This document shows, piece by piece, positions 7,833 through 13,711 of a stretch of 19,431 bases of DNA (position 1 is the first letter of the stretch; each line of letters starts with the position of its first letter). Position numbers and translations under genes: made by a program. Origin of the DNA: Paracoccaceae bacterium (GTDB lineage Bacteria > Pseudomonadota > Alphaproteobacteria > Rhodobacterales > Rhodobacteraceae); contig QKHF01000317.1 of NCBI GenBank assembly GCA_003250135.1, positions 1 through 19,431 of the forward strand. The letters run 5' to 3'. Under the pieces are notes generated by a model. It worked only from the letters and a program-made list of their open reading frames with translations. It was not told the origin of the DNA and ran no database searches.

Positions 7833-8231
7833 ATGTCGATGAACGATCCTCTCGGCGATATGCTGACCCGCATCCGCAACGCGCAGATGCGGAACAAATC
7901 CACCGTCCGGTCGCCGGCCTCCAAGCTGCGCGGCTGGGTGCTCGACGTTCTCACCGCCGAGGGCTACATCCGCGGCTATGAGAAGGTCACCTCCGCGAAG
8001 GGCTTCGACGAGTTCGAGATCTCGCTGAAGTATTTCGACGGCCAGCCGGTGATCCGCGAGCTGAAGCGCGTCTCGAAGCCCGGCCGCCGGGTCTATTCGG
8101 GCGTCGGCGAGCTGCCCTCGGTCCGCAACGGCCTTGGCGTCGCCATCGTCTCCACCCCGAAGGGCATCATGTCCGACGCGCAGGCCCGCACCGACAATGT
8201 CGGCGGCGAAGTCCTGTGCACGGTATTCTGA
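7833..8231 (+). CDS. rpsH: 30S ribosomal protein S8
   Basis: S8 binds the central domain of 16S rRNA and in E. coli represses the spc operon by binding an rRNA-like structure near the rplE start. The 132-residue product starts MSMNDPLGDMLTRIRNAQ and carries the SKPGRRVYSGVGELP segment. It closes with the signature STPKGIMSDAQARTDNVGGEVLC. The first ATG (7833) fits the GAGGGGGTAG ribosome binding site best; ATG 7839 is an alternative two residues shorter. No obvious S8-type regulatory helix was identified upstream of rplE by eye. Confidence 0.97.
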   Translation: MSMNDPLGDMLTRIRNAQMRNKSTVRSPASKLRGWVLDVLTAEGYIRGYEKVTSAKGFDEFEISLKYFDGQPVIRELKRVSKPGRRVYSGVGELPSVRNGLGVAIVSTPKGIMSDAQARTDNVGGEVLCTVF

Positions 8232-8245
8232 GGGAGGTCTGAGAG

Positions 8246-8779
8246 ATGTCCCGTATTGGTAAGAAGCCCGTCGAGATGCCCAGCGGCGTCAGCGCCACCA
8301 TCTCTGGCCAGAACATCGAGGTCAAAGGCCCGAAGGGCGTGCTCGCCTTCCAGGCCACCGACGATGTGGACCTCAAGCTTGAGGACAACGCGGTCAGCGT
8401 AAAGCCGCGCGGCTCCTCGAAGCGCGCCCGCCAGCAGTGGGGAATGACCCGCACGCAGATCCAGAACCTGGTCACCGGCGTGTCGGAAGGCTTCAAGAAA
8501 GAGCTCGAGATCGTCGGCGTCGGCTACCGCGCGCAGGCTCAGGGCAAGACCCTGAAACTGTCGCTCGGCTATAGCCACGACGTCGAGTACGCGGTCCCGG
8601 CCGGCGTCGAGGTCGTGACGCCGAAGCCGACCCAGATCGAGGTCAGCGGCATCGACAAGCAGGTGGTCGGCCAGGTTGCGGCCGAGATCCGCAAGTGGCG
8701 CAGCCCGGAGCCCTACAAGGGCAAGGGCGTGAAATATGCGGACGAGTACATCTTCCGCAAAGAAGGCAAGAAGAAGTAA
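8246..8779 (+). CDS. rplF: 50S ribosomal protein L6
   Basis: L6 binds 23S rRNA near the factor-binding site and consists of two repeated domains. The 177-residue product starts MSRIGKKPVEMPSGVSATI and has the usual length. The IEVKGPKG strand is in domain 1. The VGVGYRAQAQGKTLKLSLGYSH region opens domain 2, and the C-terminal signature PEPYKGKGVKYADE is intact. A GGGAGG ribosome binding site precedes ATG 8246. The following gene, rplR, begins 10 nt after the stop. Confidence 0.97.
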   Translation: MSRIGKKPVEMPSGVSATISGQNIEVKGPKGVLAFQATDDVDLKLEDNAVSVKPRGSSKRARQQWGMTRTQIQNLVTGVSEGFKKELEIVGVGYRAQAQGKTLKLSLGYSHDVEYAVPAGVEVVTPKPTQIEVSGIDKQVVGQVAAEIRKWRSPEPYKGKGVKYADEYIFRKEGKKK

Positions 8780-8789
8780 GGGGCGCATC

Positions 8790-9136
8790 ATGGCGAACAA
8801 GAAGCTCGCACTGTTCAAGCGGCGGCGCCTCCGGGTCCGCAACCAGCTGCGCAAGGTCGCGGCCTGTCCGTGCATCGCTCGTCGAAGAACATTTCGGCGC
8901 AGGTCATCGATGATGTTCAGGGCCGCACCCTGGCCGCCGCGTCCACCCTTGAGGGCGCGCTGGGCGTGGTCGGCAAGAACAATGTCGAAGCCGCGGCCAA
9001 GGTCGGCGCTCTGCTGGCCGAGCGCGCGAAGGCGGCCGGCGTCGAAGAGGTCTACTTCGATCGCGGCGGCTATCTTTTCCATGGCAAGGTCAAAGCCCTC
9101 GCCGACGCCGCCCGCGAGGGCGGTCTGAAGTTCTGA
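8790..9136 (+). pseudogene. rplR: 50S ribosomal protein L18, reading frame broken near codon 24
   Basis: L18 links 5S rRNA to the 50S subunit. From ATG 8790 (AAGGGG ribosome binding site upstream) the frame encodes a typical L18 N-terminus, MANKKLALFKRRRLRVRNQL, up to RKVA at about 8861. Beyond that the L18 sequence continues in another frame from 8864 (LSVHRSSKNISAQ, then GVVGKNNVEAAAKVG, YFDRGGYLFHGKVKALADAA, ending GGLKF at 9136). Joined, the pieces give about 114 residues; the family has about 118-119 and normally shows an Asn/Gly-Arg-Pro-Arg-like stretch here. The defect fits a loss of about 13 nt. Read straight through, the ATG frame would end at 9128 with 112 residues of which only the first 24 or so are L18. 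L18 is normally essential, so I suspect an assembly or sequencing error, or another rplR copy elsewhere. Confidence 0.85.
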
Positions 9137-9149
9137 GGAGGCGAGGCGA

Positions 9150-9710
9150 ATGGCTCGTAGAGAAGACAATCGCGACCGCGACCGCGACTCGGAGTTCGTG
9201 GATCGTCTGGTCCACATCAACCGCGTCTCGAAGACCGTGAAGGGCGGCAAGCGCTTCGGCTTCGCCGCGCTGGTCGTCGTCGGCGACCAGAAGGGCCGCG
9301 TGGGCTTCGGCTCGGGCAAGGCCCGCGAGGTGCCCGAGGCGATCCGCAAGGCGACCGAGGAAGCCAAGCGCCAGATGATCCGGGTGCCGCTGCGCGAAGG
9401 CCGCACGCTGCATCACGATATCGAGGGTCGTCACGGCGCCGGCAAGGTCGTGCTCCGCGCCGCCCCTCCGGGCACCGGCATCATCGCGGGCGGCCCGATG
9501 CGCGCCGTGTTCGAGATGGTGGGCGTGCAGGACGTGGTCGCCAAGTCGATCGGATCGCAGAACCCCTACAACATGGTGCGCGCCACCTTCGACGCGCTCG
9601 GCAAGGAGCTGTCGCCCCGCCAGGTGGCCGCCCGCCGCGGCAAGAAGGTCGCCGACATCCTGCCCAAGCGCGACGACGCCCCGGCCGAGGCCGAGGCGGC
9701 TGAAGCGTAA
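9150..9710 (+). CDS. rpsE: 30S ribosomal protein S5
   Basis: S5 lies at the mRNA entry channel and, with S4, controls decoding accuracy; it is part of the ribosomal helicase. The 186-residue product starts MARREDNRDRDRDSEFVDRL. It has the double-stranded-RNA-binding-like N-terminal domain (KGGKRFGFAALVVVGDQKGR; GKAREVPEAIRKATEEA). The C-terminal domain contains APPGTGIIAGGPMRAVFE and the GSQNPYNMVRATFDAL signature. An Ala/Glu tail (DDAPAEAEAAEA) ends the protein. The GGAGG ribosome binding site lies just before ATG 9150. It follows the broken rplR after 13 nt. Confidence 0.97.
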   Translation: MARREDNRDRDRDSEFVDRLVHINRVSKTVKGGKRFGFAALVVVGDQKGRVGFGSGKAREVPEAIRKATEEAKRQMIRVPLREGRTLHHDIEGRHGAGKVVLRAAPPGTGIIAGGPMRAVFEMVGVQDVVAKSIGSQNPYNMVRATFDALGKELSPRQVAARRGKKVADILPKRDDAPAEAEAAEA

Positions 9711-9722
9711 GGAGAGAGACCC

Positions 9723-9911
9723 ATGGCAAAGACCATCGTCGTCAAGCAGATCGGCAGCCCGATCCGCCGTCCGGCCGAGCAGCGCGCCACGCTGATCGGT
9801 CTGGGCCTGAACAAGATGCACAAGACCCGAGAGCTGGAGGACACCCCCTCCGTGCGCGGCATGGTGAACTCCATCCCGCATCTCGTGGAAATCGTCGAGG
9901 AGCGCGGCTAA
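9723..9911 (+). CDS. rpmD: 50S ribosomal protein L30
   Basis: L30 is a small 23S rRNA-binding protein; here it has 62 residues, normal for bacteria. The start MAKTIVVKQIGSPIRRPAEQ is the family's. The core ATLIGLGLNKMHKTRELED is well conserved, and the end reads PHLVEIVEERG. A GGAGAGAG ribosome binding site precedes ATG 9723. The stop codon lies in the loop of a hairpin that extends into the downstream spacer (9900-9921), so the end of this gene is part of a terminator-like structure. Confidence 0.96.
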   Translation: MAKTIVVKQIGSPIRRPAEQRATLIGLGLNKMHKTRELEDTPSVRGMVNSIPHLVEIVEERG

Positions 9912-9929
9912 GCCCGCGCTCTTTCCTCC
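9900..9929 (+). terminator. Hairpin overlapping the rpmD stop codon
   Basis: GAGCGCGG (9900-9907) pairs perfectly with CCGCGCTC (9914-9921). The 6-base loop contains the rpmD TAA stop (9909-9911). A pyrimidine-rich TTTCCTCC follows. It resembles a weak intrinsic terminator or attenuator before rplO. A ribosome reading to the rpmD stop would cover the stem, which would tie its folding to translation. Confidence 0.55.
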
Positions 9930-9994
9930 AACAGTCAGGCCGAGTTCGCCGCCATCTGACGCTTGGGCGGCGCTTCCGGCAGAGGAACAGCGTC

Positions 9995-10486
9995 ATGAAA
10001 CTGCACGAACTTTCCGATAACGCTGGCGCGCGCCAGTCCCGCAAGCGCGTTGGCCGTGGCGCGGGCTCCGGCCTCGGCAAGACCGGCGGCCGCGGCATCA
10101 AGGGCCAGAAGTCCCGTTCCGGCGTGGCCGTGAAGGGCTTCGAAGGCGGCCAGATGCCGATCCATCGGCGGTTGCCGAAGCGCGGCTTCAACAATATTTT
10201 CCGCAAGTCCTTCGCCATCGTGAATCTGCGCGACATCCAGCGTGCGATCGACGAGGGCAAGCTGGACGCGTCGGCTCAGATCGACGCCAAGGCGCTCGTG
10301 GCTTCCGGCCTGGTTCGTCGCGAACTGGACGGCGTCCGCGTGCTCGCGAAGGGCGAGATCACTGCGAAGGTCGACATCGTCGCCGCCGGCGCGTCCAAGT
10401 CGGCGATCGAGGCGGTCGAGAAGGCGGGCGGTTCGCTGACCGTCGCTGCGCCCAAGGCGGCGGCCGAGACGGCGGACGCCGAGTAA
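9995..10486 (+). CDS. rplO: 50S ribosomal protein L15
   Basis: L15 is a late-assembly 50S protein with an extended Gly/Arg-rich N-terminal arm that penetrates 23S rRNA. The 163-residue product starts MKLHELSDNAGARQSRKRVG. The arm contains GRGAGSGLGKTGGRGIKGQK, and GFEGGQMPIHRRLPKRGF follows; the globular C-terminal domain includes ALVASGLVRR and the SAIEAVEKAGG segment. The C-terminus carries an additional Ala-rich acidic tail (APKAAAETADAE). An AGAGGAAC ribosome binding site precedes ATG 9995. Spacers of 83 nt before and 87 nt after both hold hairpins, so this gene is flanked by structure. Confidence 0.97.
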   Translation: MKLHELSDNAGARQSRKRVGRGAGSGLGKTGGRGIKGQKSRSGVAVKGFEGGQMPIHRRLPKRGFNNIFRKSFAIVNLRDIQRAIDEGKLDASAQIDAKALVASGLVRRELDGVRVLAKGEITAKVDIVAAGASKSAIEAVEKAGGSLTVAAPKAAAETADAE

Positions 10487-10493
10487 GAGTTTT

Positions 10494-10557
10494 CGGGCCG
10501 CGCGCGCCGCGGCCCGCCCCCCTGATACGGCGCCTTCGGCCCGTCGGCCGGCGCGCC
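10494..10557 (+). promoter_or_regulatory. Two GC-rich hairpins between rplO and secY
   Basis: The first hairpin is a perfect 9-bp stem (10494-10502 with 10508-10516) around CGCGC. The second is CGGCC (10537-10541) with GGCCG (10546-10550), possibly extended by GGCGC (10529-10533) with GCGCC (10553-10557). No T tract follows either, so simple termination is unlikely. The second ends about 5 nt before the secY ribosome binding site and might affect secY translation. Confidence 0.45.
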
Positions 10558-10573
10558 ATTGCGGAGTGAGCGA

Positions 10574-11911
10574 ATGGCCTCGGCAGCGGAGCAACTCGCC
10601 GCGAACATGAGCTGGAGCGCCTTTGGCAAGGCGAAGGAGCTCAAGGCGCGAATCCTCTACGCGCTTGGACTTCTGATCCTTTACCGGCTCGGCACCCATA
10701 TCCCGATGCCCGGGATCGATCCGGTGAAGCTGGCTGAGTTCATCGAGCAGCTTCAGGGCGGAATCGGCGGCCTGGCGATCGTGTTCACGGGCGGCGCGCT
10801 GTCGCGCATGGCGATCTTCTCGCTCGGCATCATGCCCTACATCTCCTCCTCCATCATCATGCAGCTGCTGGTCACGATGGTGCCAAGCCTCGAGCAGCTG
10901 AAGAAGGAGGGCGGAGAGCAAGGCCGCCGCAAGATCAACCAGTACACCCGCTACGGCACGCTGCTTCTGGCCACCGTGCAGTCCTATGGCGTGGCCGTGG
11001 GTCTGGAGGGGCAGGGGCTGGCTCTGGAGCCGGGGATGTTCTTCCGCGCCTCGGCTGTCATCACGCTGGTCGGCGGCACCATGCTGCTGATGTGGCTGGG
11101 CGAGCAGATCACCCAGCGCGGCATCGGCAACGGCATCTCCCTGATCATCTATGCGGGCATCGTGGCCGAGTTCCCGGCCCAGCTGGCCCAGTTCTTCGAG
11201 CTTGGCCGCACCGGGCAGCTTTCGCCGGGCCTGCTGATCGCGCTTCTTGTCGGCGGCATCGCGGTGATCGCGACGATCGTCTTCGTCGAGCGCGCCCAGC
11301 GCCGCATCCTGGTGCAGTATCCGCGGCGTCAGGTCGGCAACAAGATGTATGGCGGCGACAGTTCTCACCTGCCGCTCAAGATCAACACCTCGGGCGTCAT
11401 CCCGATGATCTTCGCCTCGTCGCTGCTGCTGATGCCGGCCACCGTGGCCAGCTTCTCGGCCGCGGGCGGGCCCGAGTGGGTGACGACGGTCACTGCGCTG
11501 CTCGGCCGGGGCCAGCCGCTGTTCCTGGCCCTCTATTCCGGGCTGATCGTGTTCTTCGCCTTCTTCTACACCGCGATCATGTTCGACCCGCAGGATGTGG
11601 CGAACAACCTGAAGAAGCAGGGCGGCTTCGTTCCGGGCATCCGCCCGGGCGCGCGCACGGCGGAATATCTCGACTATGTGCTCACCCGACTGACGGTGGT
11701 CGGCTCGCTCTATCTGGTCGGCATCGCGCTGATCCCCGAGCTGCTGACGTCACGGCTGAGCGTGCCGATCCTGTTCGGCGGCACCTCGCTGCTGATCATC
11801 GTGTCGGTGACCATGGATACGGTCAGCCAGGTGCAGAGCCACCTGCTGGCGCACCAATACGCAAATCTGATCGAAAAATCGAAGCTACGAGGGAAAGGGA
11901 AGCGCAAATGA
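10574..11911 (+). CDS. secY: Preprotein translocase subunit SecY
   Basis: SecY is the channel subunit of the SecYEG translocon in the cytoplasmic membrane. The 445-residue product has about ten hydrophobic segments, as expected. Family landmarks are YRLGTHIPMPGID after the first membrane helix, IMPYISSSIIMQLL, the GNGISLIIYAGI motif and YPRRQVGNKMYGG. The cytoplasmic loop GGFVPGIRPGARTAEYL contains the conserved Arg region needed for SecA-driven export. The frame is open from TTG 10559, but ATG 10574 is chosen because GGAG lies about 8 nt upstream and the family starts MASAAEQ. It overlaps adk by four bases (ATGA). Rpl/rps neighbours ensure that translocon supply scales with ribosome number. 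Confidence 0.97.
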   Translation: MASAAEQLAANMSWSAFGKAKELKARILYALGLLILYRLGTHIPMPGIDPVKLAEFIEQLQGGIGGLAIVFTGGALSRMAIFSLGIMPYISSSIIMQLLVTMVPSLEQLKKEGGEQGRRKINQYTRYGTLLLATVQSYGVAVGLEGQGLALEPGMFFRASAVITLVGGTMLLMWLGEQITQRGIGNGISLIIYAGIVAEFPAQLAQFFELGRTGQLSPGLLIALLVGGIAVIATIVFVERAQRRILVQYPRRQVGNKMYGGDSSHLPLKINTSGVIPMIFASSLLLMPATVASFSAAGGPEWVTTVTALLGRGQPLFLALYSGLIVFFAFFYTAIMFDPQDVANNLKKQGGFVPGIRPGARTAEYLDYVLTRLTVVGSLYLVGIALIPELLTSRLSVPILFGGTSLLIIVSVTMDTVSQVQSHLLAHQYANLIEKSKLRGKGKRK

Positions 11912-12558
11912 ACATCATCCTGCTTGGGCCCCCGGGGGCCGGTAAGGGCACGCAGGCCAAGATGCTGATGGAAGCGAAGGGCCTTGTGCAGCTTTCCACC
12001 GGCGACATGCTTCGTGCGGCCGTGAAGGCGGGCACTCCGGTCGGCCTGCAGGCCAAGGCGGTGATGGAAGCGGGCGGCCTCGTCTCGGACGACATCGTGA
12101 TCGGCATCGTCTCGGACCGGCTGGACGAGGCGGACGTCCGCGAGCAGGGCGCGATCTTCGACGGCTTTCCCCGGACCCAGCCCCAGGCCGAAGCGCTGGA
12201 CAAGCTGCTGGTCGAGAAGGGCCTGACGCTCGACGCCGTGATCAACATGGCGGTCGAGGATGAGCCGCTGGTCGGCCGCATCTCGGGCCGGTTCACCTGC
12301 GGCGACTGCGGCGAGGGCTACCACAAGGAGTTCAAGAAGCCGGCGGTCGAGGGCGTTTGCGACAAGTGCGGCTCGAGCAACTTCAAGTTCCGCGCGGACG
12401 ACAATGAAGAGACGGTGCGCGAGCGCCTGAAGGCGTATCACGCCGACACCGCTCCGCTGATCGATTACTACACCGCGACCGGCAAGCTGAAGACGGTCGA
12501 CGGCATGAAGGGAATCGATGAGGTTCAGGCCGCCATGGTGGCGGCGCTGGAGGGCTGA
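11908..12558 (+). CDS. adk: Adenylate kinase, zinc-type LID
   Basis: Adenylate kinase interconverts ATP + AMP and 2 ADP in the cytoplasm. The 216-residue protein is the long bacterial form. The P-loop is GPPGAGKGT (residues 7-15), the AMP-binding helix region contains STGDMLR (30-36), and FDGFPRT (84-90) is the adenylate kinase signature. The LID domain has four Cys residues (131, 134, 151, 154) that would hold a structural zinc, unlike the hydrogen-bonded LID of E. coli Adk. The frame stays open far upstream inside secY, but ATG 11908 is clearly the start: it forms ATGA with the secY stop and begins directly with the first beta strand. A strong terminator follows at 12571. Confidence 0.97.
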   Translation: MNIILLGPPGAGKGTQAKMLMEAKGLVQLSTGDMLRAAVKAGTPVGLQAKAVMEAGGLVSDDIVIGIVSDRLDEADVREQGAIFDGFPRTQPQAEALDKLLVEKGLTLDAVINMAVEDEPLVGRISGRFTCGDCGEGYHKEFKKPAVEGVCDKCGSSNFKFRADDNEETVRERLKAYHADTAPLIDYYTATGKLKTVDGMKGIDEVQAAMVAALEG

Positions 12559-12570
12559 TTTCCGGGAAAC

Positions 12571-12605
12571 TCCCCGGTGTTTCACGCTGAAATACCGGGG
12601 AATTT
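12571..12605 (+). terminator. Intrinsic terminator after adk
   Basis: Arms 12571-12584 and 12588-12601 form a 14-bp stem with one G:T pair and a 3-base CGC loop. The short ATTT follows. The stem is the longest in the window. It lies just before a promoter, so it most likely ends the spc-secY-adk transcript. Confidence 0.75.
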
Positions 12606-12610
12606 CGCGG

Positions 12611-12638
12611 TTGACGGGGCGAGGCGCATTCCTATACT
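12611..12638 (+). promoter_or_regulatory. Sigma70-type promoter of the rpsM-rpsK-rpoA-rplQ operon
   Basis: TTGACG (12611-12616) and TATACT (12633-12638) match the -35 and -10 consensus at five of six positions each and are 16 nt apart. The pair lies directly after the adk terminator and upstream of rpsM. The transcription start is expected near 12644-12647, which gives a leader of about 175 nt. Confidence 0.75.
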
Positions 12639-12644
12639 GCGCGC

Positions 12645-12819
12645 TTCCTGAAAAGGAGAGTCGCCCCAAAAGACGACGACCCCCGAATGGGGCCGCTCGG
12701 CTGAGGCTGGACGGCGCTGGATGGGGAGAGAGCCGGGCGCTTGGCGCGTTCGGCGTTTGGCATTGAAGAGGGCGGCCCGCTCCGACGGCGGGGCCACTTG
12801 GGATAGACGGAGCTGGATC
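12645..12819 (+). promoter_or_regulatory. Long 5' leader of the alpha operon
   Basis: This stretch has no convincing gene. Its features are an unused-looking AAGGAG at about 12654-12659; a GGGG run (12689-12692) that can pair with either of two upstream CCCC runs (12664-12667 or 12681-12684); and a hairpin of 7 bp with one bulged base (12774-12780 with 12788-12795) about 25 nt before the rpsM start. Such structure could serve ribosomal-protein feedback, but the S4 gene that does this in E. coli is not in this operon. Confidence 0.35.
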
Positions 12820-13188
12820 GTGGCGCGCATCGCAGGCGTTAACATTCCGACGAACAAGAGGGTGCATGTCGCCCTCACCTATATTCACGGCATCGGCGAC
12901 AGCACCGCCAAAGAGGTGTGCGCGGCCACTGGCATCGAGCTTAGCCGCCGCGTCAACGAGTTGTCCGACGCCGAGGTGCTGGCCATCCGCGAGCATATCG
13001 ACGCCAACCTGAGCGTCGAGGGCGACCTGCGCCGCGAGCGGTCGATGAACATCAAGCGTCTGATGGATCTGGGCTGCTATCGCGGTCTGCGTCATCGCCG
13101 CGGCCTGCCGGTGCGCGGACAGCGCACCCACACCAACGCGCGCACCCGCAAGGGTCCCGCCAAGCCGATCGCCGGCAAGAAGAAGTAA
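12820..13188 (+). CDS. rpsM: 30S ribosomal protein S13
   Basis: S13 lies in the 30S head and contacts the P-site tRNA and L5. The 122-residue product starts with GTG 12820 (read as Met), then ARIAGVNIPTNKRVHVALTY. The helix-two-turn-helix region has IHGIGDSTAKEVC, and the C-terminal signature is YRGLRHRRGLPVRGQRTHTN with a Lys-rich end. The frame is open upstream from ATG 12721, which would add 33 residues not seen in the family; GTG 12820 is preferred because it has GGAG 7 nt upstream and gives the normal N-terminus. It is the first gene behind the promoter at 12611. Confidence 0.95.
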   Translation: MARIAGVNIPTNKRVHVALTYIHGIGDSTAKEVCAATGIELSRRVNELSDAEVLAIREHIDANLSVEGDLRRERSMNIKRLMDLGCYRGLRHRRGLPVRGQRTHTNARTRKGPAKPIAGKKK

Positions 13189-13200
13189 GGGGCAAAGGGC

Positions 13201-13590
13201 ATGGCTCGCGAAAAGGCCCGCGTTCGCCGCAAGGAACGCAAGAACATCACGTCCGGCGTCGCGCATGTGAACGCCAGCTTCAACAACACGATGATCACCA
13301 TCTCCGACGCGCAGGGGAATGCGATCTCGTGGTCCTCGGCCGGCGCCATGGGCTTCAAGGGTTCGCGCAAGTCGACCCCCTACGCCGCGCAGATCGCCGC
13401 CGAAGACGCTGGCAAGAAGGCGCAGGAGCACGGCATGACCACGCTTGAGGTCATGGTGCAGGGTCCGGGTTCGGGCCGCGAATCCGCGCTGCGCGCGCTG
13501 CAGGCCGTCGGCTTCACGATCACCGCCATTCGCGATGTGACGCCGATCGCCCACAACGGCTGCCGTCCGCCGAAGCGCCGCCGCGTCTGA
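13201..13590 (+). CDS. rpsK: 30S ribosomal protein S11
   Basis: S11 forms part of the 30S platform at the mRNA exit and E site. The 129-residue product starts MAREKARVRRKERKNITSG. Family landmarks are AHVNASFNNTMITISDAQGN and GFKGSRKSTPYAAQ, then MVQGPGSGRESALRAL and the end IRDVTPIAHNGCRPPKRRRV. The length is normal. It is 12 nt after rpsM with a purine-rich ribosome binding site (AAGGGGCAAAGG). The 121-nt spacer to rpoA contains a strong hairpin. Confidence 0.98.
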   Translation: MAREKARVRRKERKNITSGVAHVNASFNNTMITISDAQGNAISWSSAGAMGFKGSRKSTPYAAQIAAEDAGKKAQEHGMTTLEVMVQGPGSGRESALRALQAVGFTITAIRDVTPIAHNGCRPPKRRRV

Positions 13591-13610
13591 TACGAGAAAT
13601 TCGCAGGTCG

Positions 13611-13635
13611 CGGCCCGCTCTTTATGAGCGGGCCG
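13611..13635 (+). promoter_or_regulatory. Hairpin between rpsK and rpoA
   Basis: CGGCCCGCTC (13611-13620) pairs perfectly with GAGCGGGCCG (13626-13635) around the loop TTTAT. No T tract follows the stem. It lies 20 nt after the rpsK stop and 76 nt before rpoA. The place of rpsD in E. coli is here, with no trace of that gene. It could be a processing or partial-termination site setting rpoA levels. Confidence 0.55.
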
Positions 13636-13711
13636 TCGGCCGTTCAAGACGTCCTCGGGAGGCGTGGCGCGACAGGGATCAAGCGCCGCGCGGGAATAGA
13701 GGAGAGCCCGC

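Noticed and set aside
8856..8870. Programmed -1 frameshift as explanation of the split rplR
   Set aside because: A -1 shift would join the frames, but there is no X-XXY-YYZ slippery heptamer, and the product would still lack about four residues compared with the family.
8870..9136. Separate 88-residue gene starting at GTG 8870
   Set aside because: It is the C-terminal part of L18 without its N-terminus and has no ribosome binding site of its own; it is described as part of the broken rplR.
11092..11907. The adk frame stays open upstream for more than 800 nt inside secY, suggesting an N-terminally extended Adk
   Set aside because: The upstream part is the alternate frame of conserved secY. 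Adk ATG 11908 overlaps the secY stop in the usual ATGA form and gives the standard N-terminus.
12686..12705. Leader peptide in the rpsM leader (short ATG frame after AAGGAG)
   Set aside because: The AAGGAG is about 28 nt away from the ATG at 12687, too far for initiation, and the frame has only five codons.
12721..12819. Upstream ATG that would extend S13 by 33 residues
   Set aside because: The extension is not found in the family, and GTG 12820 has a ribosome binding site and gives the normal S13 start.
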